Shown one piece after another: positions 1-7,536 of a stretch of 14,303 bases of DNA. The notes beneath the pieces were generated by a model. It saw nothing but the letters and a program-made list of their open reading frames with translations. It was not told the origin of the DNA and did no database searches. Both the position numbers and the translations under genes were made by a program. Source of the stretch: Tieghemiomyces parasiticus (lineage: Eukaryota; Kickxellomycota; Dimargaritomycetes; Dimargaritales; Dimargaritaceae); contig JANBPT010001111.1 in NCBI GenBank assembly GCA_027575765.1, positions 1 to 14,303 on the forward strand, given 5' to 3'. Position 1 is the first letter of the stretch; each line of letters begins with the position of its first letter.

Positions 1-1340
1 CGGCGAGCGTCCTGCCGCAGTCGCCGGGCACCTCCCCTCCCCCAACGCCTCGATCGCTCATCCACGTACACTACTGGTTCGGGTTGGCCCGGGGGGTTCG
101 ACAAGCAATGTGTCATCCACAAAATAATGCGCCGCAGCGACGCCCGGACTCGCACTTTTAGGGGCGGCAAGGACGCAAACAATACGGGCTGTTCTCGCAG
201 CATAGATGGAGTCAAGGGTAATGGTTCGCCAGTTGAGTACTTGCATACAAAGAGGCACACCCACTATTTTGCGGACCTGTCTGGGGGGGGGGTGATGTCT
301 ATAAAACCCAAGCTGCAGCGGCGTGGTGGCGAGGGCGACTACAGCAAGGGGATGAGTGTCAAGTTGGAGTTGAATGGGCCGTACAATGTCTCCGTCCAAC
401 CAACAAAGAACGTGGTGTAAAAGAGTCACAACGGCCGCGCTTTCTCGCACGTCGTTCTCTCTCCTACTGGGTGGTGGTTGGACCGGCCGGCCGGCCACGA
501 GGGGGGCCATGATCCACGACGCCCTGGTCAACGTGACTCTAAGGATGTACCGCTCTCGCCTGCTTGCTACGGGGTGGGTCCAGATGTGCAAGGCCTGGTG
601 GTTGGGCTGCAGCTGGGTGCACTCTGGCGGGCGGGCGGGGGGCAGCCAAACTGACTCCTTGGCCTGTATCCATTAAGGGTCGGACACGGGTGAACGCGGT
701 CGGCGCCTGGCTTCCCATTGGCACCTGGGCCAGGTAGGTCCGGCCCTCACGTTCCGAGTCTATGGGCCACACCGTGACTAAGTGTCCCACCCACAGCGCC
801 ACGGAAGAGGGGCCGACGGGCGTAGAGAGCGGCTGGTGAATCACAATGCGTCGTGAGGGGTGAAAGTGAGCCAGCAAAAAATAGAAATGGGTGAGGTGGT
901 GTGGATCGAGGCACGAAAGGTAGATTGGACTCACCCCCTTTATTCGCAAGGCCCCCTGCCCTTATTCTCTCTAGAGGGGCTGCCAGTGGGGCGATGGTGT
1001 GATGCCGCCCCTCCTCATTCGTTGTTTAGAACCGGCGGGCCAATCTACGGCGGGTGGGATGGCGAAAGTGGGGTGCCCTACGAAAAGGGGGGGAAGTCGA
1101 GTGGCCGATGATGACCCACCCTCAGTCACCATTTTCCCTCCAGATTAGTCACACTTATTGTCCACACCATCAGGACATCCGATGGCCTCATCAGCCCCTC
1201 ACCCCTCCCTTTCCCATCCATCCGCCTATTCCTATCCCACTCTCCGTCTTACCCTTCCCCCCTCCCTCATTCTTCGCCCGACCCGCGCGGGCATCAGCCT
1301 ACACGCTGTTTGGCCCTGGCGCCAATCCCTCCCTCCCGCT
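1..1340. other. Intergenic, no supportable gene
   Basis: Several open frames of 80-177 codons occur on both strands here, but they overlap one another, carry no recognisable domain, and have arginine/proline-rich composition as expected of chance frames in GC-rich DNA. One plus-strand frame is open from the left edge to a TAA at 123-125, with mostly C/G third positions in its first half; it could be the tail of a gene truncated by the window edge, but about 40 codons are too few to call. The stretch also has a run of G around 287-292 and a CCGG-repeat palindrome at 483-496. From about 1110 the plus strand becomes strongly pyrimidine-rich, leading into the promoter of the next gene. Confidence 0.5.
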
Positions 1341-1344
1341 CCCA

Positions 1345-1352
1345 TATAAAAA
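1345..1352 (+). promoter_or_regulatory. TATA box of the Ecl1-type gene
   Basis: TATAAAAA in a pyrimidine-rich context. It is the only good TATA match upstream of the Ecl1-type ORF and would place transcription start near 1375, giving a leader of about 380 nt. The position is inferred; no transcript data are available. Confidence 0.55.
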
Positions 1353-1389
1353 CCCCAGCCCGCCCCCGGCTTGTCACCAACAACTCACC

Positions 1390-1428
1390 ATGCACATTTG
1401 CAACCCCGCCCGCCATTTCCGGTCCTAA
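1390..1428 (+). promoter_or_regulatory. Upstream ORF 1 (12 codons) in the Ecl1-type leader
   Basis: The ATG at 1390 sits in a favourable context (CACCATG) about 40 nt after the TATA box and reads 12 codons to TAA. It would be the first AUG met by a scanning ribosome, about 370 nt before the main start, so it probably limits translation of the downstream gene. Confidence 0.45.
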
Positions 1429-1551
1429 ACCTTCCGCACTCCACCGTTGATACGTACACCTTCTGCTCAGCTGCCTATTAAACATTTTAGTCAGCCTCGC
1501 TTCCGCCATCAGTGCCCCCATTGCAACGTCCTAGCCCTTCTCCCGCCCTCC

Positions 1552-1569
1552 ATGTCGATATCATTATAA
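1552..1569 (+). promoter_or_regulatory. Upstream ORF 2 (5 codons) in the Ecl1-type leader
   Basis: ATG at 1552 followed by four sense codons and TAA. It is the second of only three leader AUGs between the inferred transcription start and the main ORF. Confidence 0.35.
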
Positions 1570-1674
1570 CCTCGTACCGTGGTACGCCTCGCCCTTTCCA
1601 TTCCCCATCTGTAGTGCCACATAATCCCCCCTTTCTACCTCATCCCTTCACGCCCCCCTCGCCCATTATTGTCC

Positions 1675-1695
1675 ATGATTATTCCCGCTGTATAG
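1675..1695 (+). promoter_or_regulatory. Upstream ORF 3 (6 codons) in the Ecl1-type leader
   Basis: ATG at 1675, six codons, then TAG ending about 63 nt before the main ATG. It is the closest upstream ORF to the main start and so the most likely to affect reinitiation there. Confidence 0.35.
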
Positions 1696-1758
1696 CCTCC
1701 CCGCTCTCTCACTATTCCTAGACTTTGGACCCCCTAATCCCCCCTCCACTCCCTCATT

Positions 1759-2259
1759 ATGGATACCGCTTGGTGCCTCGTGTGCGACGAGCACATTGAT
1801 ACCCTGTACGGCGACACCAACGCCCTGTACTGCAGTGAAGCCTGCAAGCGCGCCGACGCCGCATCCGACGGCTGCGGCTACCTCTCCTCATCCCCAGCGT
1901 CCTCTACCGGCTCCCTGTCCCCGCACGGGTCCCTGCGCAACTCCCCGGCCAGCAGCAACCTGTATGCCCTGCAGTCCGCCACAGCGAACGCCTACCCGGG
2001 CACCAGCTTCCAGAGCATGGCCATTCCCCGGGCGACCCCCTACACCAGCTCCGCATCCACCCCGGCGCGGGGCGGCTACCCCACGTACTCCTCGCCCGCA
2101 CCCGTCTTCAAATCGCCGCGCGGCCCCAGCTACCGGTCGGCGCCGTCCTTTTACCGCTCCCCGCCACCCCCGGTCAGCGCCGCCGCTTCCGGGTTCGCCC
2201 GCACCAGTAACGGCTACTGCACCGCCGCCGGTTCGATCTACCTGCGTTCGACAAGCTAG
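1759..2259 (+). CDS. Ecl1-type zinc-finger protein (fungal life-span regulatory factor family)
   Basis: A 166-residue protein, intronless as read, with the short N-terminal zinc-binding signature of the fungal Ecl1/2/3 family: Cys6-x2-Cys9, a spacer, then Tyr24-Cys25-Ser-x-x-Cys29 followed by a basic/acidic end (Lys-Arg-Ala-Asp). Known members (S. pombe ecl1-3) are small, probably nuclear or cytosolic proteins that prolong chronological survival and respond to nutrient limitation. After residue 40 the protein is low-complexity, rich in Ser, Pro, Tyr and Ala, with eight Ser/Thr-Pro pairs (residues 45, 54, 62, 93, 101, 112, 119, 134), as expected for a disordered phosphorylated tail. The start at 1759 is the first ATG in this frame and places the Cys motif at the very N-terminus, as usual in the family. 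It stands alone, with a TATA box and a leader carrying three upstream ORFs. Family call is from the motif only. Confidence 0.85.
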   Translation: MDTAWCLVCDEHIDTLYGDTNALYCSEACKRADAASDGCGYLSSSPASSTGSLSPHGSLRNSPASSNLYALQSATANAYPGTSFQSMAIPRATPYTSSASTPARGGYPTYSSPAPVFKSPRGPSYRSAPSFYRSPPPPVSAAASGFARTSNGYCTAAGSIYLRSTS

Positions 2260-3369
2260 ACTCCGGTAGTAGCTATGTGGGGACGCCTCCGGTTCATCAC
2301 CTCCATCGGCACCATCGTGGCCCTGCCGTGTCCTCCCACCCCTCCAAAGTCTGTACATATACCCCCTACCCCCAACCCTCTTAATCGACGGACTTCCTCC
2401 CCACCCGTTCTCCCACGCGAAGCCGCCAACGTGGTTTGCCATGCCTCCCCCTCCTCCATAACCTTATGATATATATCCATTACCATCCTCCCACTCCCTC
2501 GGGCCTGGACGAGACGAGTCTTTCCCTGACCTGTCACACCACCTCAACTTCATTCCCACAAAAAAAATGAGCAAGCCGCCAACGCTTCCTTCAGCACCCT
2601 CCCCACCCTTGTATTTTTGTTTCGTAATATCCATTTGTCTGGCTATTAGTAAATCACCACCATCCATCATACGATCCTATTGATAATTTGGTCTTGGAGA
2701 ACTTGCGCCGCGGTCCCCTGATTGTGGCATTACTGGGCCTGTCAACTTTGGCCTCGCTCGGTTGCCACGCGTAGCTTTCTAGCTCCGCGGACGTTCCCTC
2801 GCTCCCCTGCCTCTTAGGGTAAGCTAAGCGGACAGACTTCGGCACCATGCAGTCTTCCGCCCGGGCCGTGCAGACCATTCCGCCATGTTGCAACCACCAC
2901 TCCTTCCTCAACCCTCAGCCGATGGCCGAATTTCGGCCTGCACCCTGGCCACTGTGGCCCGTACTCGCGGGCCCAGTGATAACTGCACTCAGGTGACCAC
3001 GGTGTGGGACCATATTCACGGACCGGCGCAGTGTGACAACGGTCATCTATGTCCGCCCCTGGCATCCCGGGGTGAGAAGGGAATACACCAAATGTTAAAA
3101 ATGAGATCCCTGACTGCATGTATCCCGTTCTGATCCCTTAGTAGTGCCATGGCCCCTTACCTTTATCCTGGCACGTTCAGTTGGATACGCGTAGAGTGCA
3201 GCACTACAGGTTTAGCCAACACGCCCAAGCTCACCTCTTCCATTGCTATTCCCCCCTGTAGCCCCTCGATACCTCACCGTCTGCGCTGCTTGCACCCGCA
3301 ATGCGAATAATGGCAATGGGTAGGCAAAATCACGTCTTATTAAATAACAGTAAATACATAGCAGCTGCA
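2260..3369. other. Convergent intergenic region
   Basis: Between the 3' ends of the Ecl1-type gene (+) and the secreted-protein gene (-). The first 400 bases are pyrimidine-rich on the plus strand and become T-rich around 2610-2660 (TATTTTTGTTTCGTAATAT), a plausible 3'-end region for the Ecl1 transcript. Open frames at 2654-3119 (-) and 2847-3133 (+) overlap each other and show no domain. I see no gene here. Confidence 0.45.
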
Positions 3370-4938
3370 TTATTTCGGCAAAGGGAGAAACGTGCCAAAA
3401 ATCTTCCCCTGCGCATTGGGCTTGGCCGTGACGGCGAATCGGAGGCCCTGTTCAGGCGAGTACGTGAGCGCAGGGTAGTTTAAATACTCTTTTCTGATGG
3501 TTTCGGCAAGGTTGGCACGGTCACGATCATCCCATGTCTTATATTTAAGCCGAATCGATAGGTCGTCAACTGGCTTATTCGCATAGAACTTGAGGGCGTA
3601 TTCTACCTCACGGAGCTGCTTGATCCGAGCGTGGGCCTCTTGTGGAAAAAGATTGACCATCTTACTCGTAAAGTCTGCGAGATGATCCCAGCTCCCGTCG
3701 ACGGCGAAGGCGCACTGGACGAGCGTCTGGAGGTGGGTTTCGATGCCCTCGTTAAGCGTGGCCAGTTTATTGTCGTCTAGGTGCTGGATGCTGGCCAGGG
3801 GTGCCACGTTGTCAGGCGGGCTCGTACTCAAAGTGACCCGGGAGGAATCAATGGCGCCCAGCTTGTCAACCAGGTCCTGGGGAGAAGCTGCTTTGAGCAT
3901 GGATATCGCCATACGATTGACAAGTTTATCCTGGAACGCTGACAAGACGTTGGAAGGTACATCTTTAAGGGCCCAGTAGGCAGGGGTGGAACTGCTGGAG
4001 GAAGAGGAGGACTGATAAGAGGGTGACAGCGACAACGAAGACAGCGAGGAGAACAATGAAGTTCTTATGGATGAAGGACGCGTGGCCTGCTCTGCCGAAT
4101 GCCAGTTATCCTCAAAGAACTTCACGAGGTTGGGCACGTCGCCCTGGTTGACAAGCCTCAGTAGCGGAACGGCACTGAAAGGTAGATCGTACATACGTTG
4201 AGGCCCGTATCCGAGAATCGTCCAGTGTTCCCCTAGCACTTTGGGGATTTGTTTTGGGTGCCTGTTTGGCATGAGTTTATGCTGAAGTTTGGAAATTGCC
4301 GACCGTTTGCCGACATTCAAGATGGTGTATAAGGCCGTGTATCGCACGTAGGCGTCGGCGGTAGCGTAATAGAGACGACGGTACTGTGCAACCATAGCTT
4401 CGGCGGATTGAGTTGATTCAATAGAATCGGCATAGGCTTCATACCTGGTGGGTTGGAAGGCGTCCTCCGACCGGTCTATATTGACCGGTGCGGATGGAGG
4501 CTGGTAAGCGAGCGAAGGAGGGGGGTATCATTTTGAAGGGTGAGGGGCGTGTAGGGTAGCTAACGTAGAGCATAGGGAGGGAATAAATGTCCAAGTAAAC
4601 TTGGTTCTTCTTGGACGCTAGTGGTGACCAAAGTCGCACCCATGGCAGACTGCTACCTTAAAAATCCACGTTTCAATTGATATATCCACCATTGGCGATC
4701 GCAGCTGCCAAGTAACGTAGCCTAGAAGGCCCGGGGCATCACAACGGAAAACACTGCTTACATCTTGATCCGTGATACCCGACAATTTAGGCTGACGTAT
4801 CGAGGGAAGTGACTTAAACCGCCGCGGCCCACTATACTTGGGGCTGTCGACGTTTAGGTTGAAGTTCGTCGAGCCGATCGTCGCAGCCGTGGCGGCAGCG
4901 AGAAAGGAAAACGTAGAGATGATGTGTAAGAGATGCAT
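3370..4938 (-). CDS. Unrecognised secreted protein, intron-containing
   Basis: I do not recognise this family. Preferred model: exon 1 at 4938-4657 and exon 2 at 4500-3370, giving 470 residues. The N-terminus is a classic signal peptide: a short start, a hydrophobic core at about residues 3-16, and an Ala-x-Ala-type cleavage site near residue 18. After the splice the frame stays open, with a Tyr-rich helical stretch (about residues 130-155), a Ser-rich linker with eight consecutive serines (about 258-265), and a mixed, globular-looking C-terminal part. Only two cysteines are visible in exon 1 of this model, so it does not resemble a small Cys-rich effector. The start at 4938 is preceded by a TATA box 230 bases upstream and has A at -3. 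Its composition is less GC-rich than the GAD genes. The intron is inferred: the exon 1 frame meets a stop at 4620 while a second long frame opens at 4500. The shorter splice option removes residues 60-94. Confidence 0.6.
4501..4656 (-). other. Predicted intron in the secreted-protein gene
   Basis: On the minus strand a GTAGCA donor (4656) and a TTACCAG acceptor (4501) join two open frames in phase 0 and remove the in-frame TAG at 4620-4618; length 156 nt. A better-looking donor, GTAAGC at 4761, also joins in phase 0 and would give a 261-nt intron. A third possibility is a separate 57-nt intron from 4761 to 4705, also phase 0. The acceptor is well supported; the donor choice is open. Confidence 0.5.
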
Positions 4939-4991
4939 TATGATACGGTGAGAAACAAGTCAAGAAAAATGAGATGGAGAGGATCAGGCAT
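4938..4991 (-). promoter_or_regulatory. Upstream ORF overlapping the start of the secreted-protein gene by one base
   Basis: An ATG at 4991 (minus) opens 17 codons ending in TAA at 4940-4938, and that TAA shares its last A with the ATG of the main gene (TAATG). It is the only AUG between the inferred transcription start and the main start. Its own context is weak (T at -3), while the main ATG has A at -3. The layout allows leaky scanning or termination-coupled reinitiation. Confidence 0.45.
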
Positions 4992-5167
4992 GGAAAAATG
5001 ATCAAACACAGCTACTATGAGTAATGGCGCTCCCGGAGAGGAATTGAGTGTATCTGAGTAAGTAACCGTCGGCTAAACGGGTATGGCTGACGGATTGTAT
5101 TGGCGCTTTGTTGTCCCAGGGTGCAGGTAAATGATGAACCGCTGGTAGAGGGCGTCTCACCCTGGTC

Positions 5168-5176
5168 TTTTATATA
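5168..5176 (-). promoter_or_regulatory. TATA box of the secreted-protein gene
   Basis: TATATAAAA on the minus strand, 230 bases upstream of the predicted start codon. It would place transcription start near 5140 and give a leader of about 200 nt. Confidence 0.55.
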
Positions 5177-5920
5177 GCGAGGTTCCGGTTAATGGGCCTA
5201 GCGGCCTGTGGTCTTTATTGTTTTACACTTCGGCATAATTCAATGGAGAGAAGGAGGAGTTGGTAGTGTAAGATGGGAGATACAGGAGCCCGATCGCTTG
5301 TCCGGGGCCCGGCGACCTTCGGAGAAGCGGGGTGGTGGTGGGAGTGGATGGCTATACGCGCGGTGGTCTGGTGAGGGAAAACGTAGAGAGGAGAAGGAAA
5401 GCAAAGCATGCGGTTGTGTGGTACGAGGAAATTCGAAGTTGTGCCAGGCCGACCAGTTCGGTGTAAAGCACAGTGCAGCCAGACCATTCCATTTCAAATA
5501 GCAGCTAGGCGTGAGCTGTAATAGTTTAACCGTTCATGGGTGATTGGCTACATAAGAACGACCAGCTACTAGTGTAGGCACGTAAGGAGAGTAATAAGGG
5601 GCGTAGCGGACGCTAGTGGGCGCTTCGATATTGGTTATGGAAGGCGAAGGTCCCGCTTTCGTCACACCGAACACTTCTACAGTTCAAGGCCACAAGGATG
5701 GGCGGGGCCACTAGCAGACAGCGGAGACCTCGGTTCGGCAACGCACGGAGGGAGTTGATGACCGACTGCAGTAAGGGGATCAGCTTGAACCTCCGCCATG
5801 GTCTTACAGCTCAGCGCCGGTTGGCAGGTACGGTCCGCTCTGTGCAACCCAAGCGAACGTCCCTCACAGCTAGGCTGCCGGTCGCCATGCACTGGCGGTT
5901 TCTATAGACGAAGGTGGGAG

Positions 5921-5936
5921 GTGTGTGTGTGTGTGT
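5921..5936 (+). repeat. (GT)8 microsatellite
   Basis: Eight uninterrupted GT units, followed by GCGT. It lies in the intergenic region and is likely to vary in length between strains. Confidence 0.8.
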
Positions 5937-6754
5937 GCGTAGGAGGAGGAAATCTCGCAGATTGTTGCGGCGAGACGGCCTAAGTTTCCCTAGGGGTCGA
6001 TGGTTGGTTAAAACCTTGGCTTGTTGGTAGCGCTCACTGTCTTTGTTGTAAGGCAGCCCGGAGGCGGTCACGACGAAGATAAGGCGAAGCGAGTCCAGGT
6101 TGGTAAGTACTACCGCTGGTACAGACGGATTGTCTATTAGGAGGTGCCCTCACGGCCACCTAGGGCGAATCCGCTGTCGATTAGTCCGATAGGCCAGAGT
6201 TCATTCCGGGTTCCAGTTCACAGGTTTCGTAGTGGTTTAATCTTGTGAACATCCAGCCCTAAAGCGCCGGCGGGTTGCCTCGATTTCATTCACACGTACC
6301 CTCACGAACACAAGGCCTTTACCCATCCAGATTGATTGATGGGGGGTCCCTGGTCCTCAACCGTACCACATCCAAGGCGCAATCCCCGATTTTTATGGCA
6401 TTTTGGTCAACATTAGCTCTCACGTACCTGTGGCACCCAAGTGGCTGGTGAAAAATCCTCTTATTAACTAACCGCCTCTCCACCATCAGGTAACCGTAGT
6501 CCTGTCTTGCCGGTTGTAACGTCATCTCAGGGTAGTCATATGTTCGATCATGTGTACGTGGGAAGGAGCAGAATAAAGGCTAGTTAGGGCTGTAGAAGCG
6601 TACACTGCAAGACTCTTGGTGGAAAATTAGATATAGTACCCTGCCAATGAATAGCGTTGTATTTCATTCCCTGGTTTAATTTTTTTGGGAGGGGGAGATC
6701 GCCGCCAATTAGCCCCGGTCTTGTGAAAAAGGAGTCTAGGGATGGTGAATTATT

Positions 6755-7129
6755 TTACTGCTCATGTCTCTCCGAATTTGTAGTTGCATACTCATTTCGT
6801 ACGGAGTATTTGGTGGACACCTCTGCTCTAACTTCAAGAAGAAGTTCGCAGACAATCCTGGTATACATGTTGTGGAGCCATGAATCCACATCAGCCCATC
6901 TGGCGTCAGTATCCGGCCAACGCAGTTCCCAGGGCAAGGGATGGGCCAAGTAATACCTCCGCTGGTCTTTCGGAAAGATTTTTGGTGAAATATCCAGGTG
7001 GGCAGTGAGGAAATCTGGGGAGGGGGAAGAAAGCTTGGTGACGTGAATTCCCAGTTCTGCCGTGTCTTCGGAGGTCGCGGGGCACACCCCTGGGCATATG
7101 GTGGTTGGTTTTGGTAAACCGTTTGACAC
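6755..7129 (-). pseudogene. Possible exon or gene remnant, unrecognised
   Basis: A minus-strand frame of about 124 codons without an ATG near its 5' end. Its second half (roughly 7014-6755) has protein-like composition, with mixed charged, aromatic and aliphatic residues (including WPDTDARWADVDSWLHNMYT), and is preceded at 7017-7015 by a strong acceptor-like site, a long pyrimidine tract ending in CAG. The other two minus-strand frames are also open over part of this stretch. No upstream exon or donor could be identified before the GAD promoter. It may be a last exon, a decayed gene piece, or chance. Function unknown. Confidence 0.2.
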
Positions 7130-7536
7130 ATCGCGGCGTCGGTAGGGTCTGTGCCAGCCTCAAGTCGGAGCGATTATAGTATTGGAAGTTTGCTCATTAT
7201 TATGGACGGTCGAACTGGGTTTAACTTAGACTTTGGCACCCTGACGATTCGAAACCTACACGTATCTCAGACCTCCTCCCACTCACCGCGCCGCACACAT
7301 TACCCTTCGCCACTGTCGTCAGGCAGGGTTTCAGGTTCCCGTCGTATAGTCGCCGCACCTCCTCCCCCTTCTATTAATGTCTTACCCACCTCGCCACCGT
7401 CTGGCCAACTCGCACTCTGGATGGTATTCCTTAAAATCTTGTCCTTCATTTATCGTAAAGCCCGACTCTTGCCTCCCAATCTTCCATTCTACACCGTTTA
7501 ATCGACCACTCCTATCTCGTACTCCCAGCTACCGAA

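Larger units (their letters stand above)
5177..7200. other. Gene-poor intergenic region
   Basis: Between the divergent promoters of the secreted-protein gene and the first GAD gene. Base composition is close to even, unlike the GC-rich coding parts. Open frames up to 131 codons occur but most overlap on opposite strands or in several frames without recognisable motifs. The only parts worth separate entries are the GT microsatellite near 5921 and the possible exon remnant at 6755-7129 on the minus strand. Confidence 0.45.

Noticed and set aside
483..496. CCGG-repeat palindrome as a regulatory or attachment site
   Set aside because: A simple four-base repeat in GC-rich DNA with no partner site or nearby gene.
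58..949. Minus-strand frames of 177 and 136 codons
   Set aside because: Overlap each other and plus-strand frames, with no motif and no coding-like third-position pattern.
2654..3133. Overlapping frames on both strands downstream of the Ecl1-type gene, including a short hydrophobic frame ending at 2774
   Set aside because: Mutually overlapping, short, and without conserved-looking motifs; the hydrophobic one has no ATG.
7202..7501. Plus-strand frame before GAD copy A, and an overlapping frame 7377-7637
   Set aside because: Pyrimidine-rich low-complexity translation; whether it lies in the transcript is unknown as no TATA box or start site is visible.
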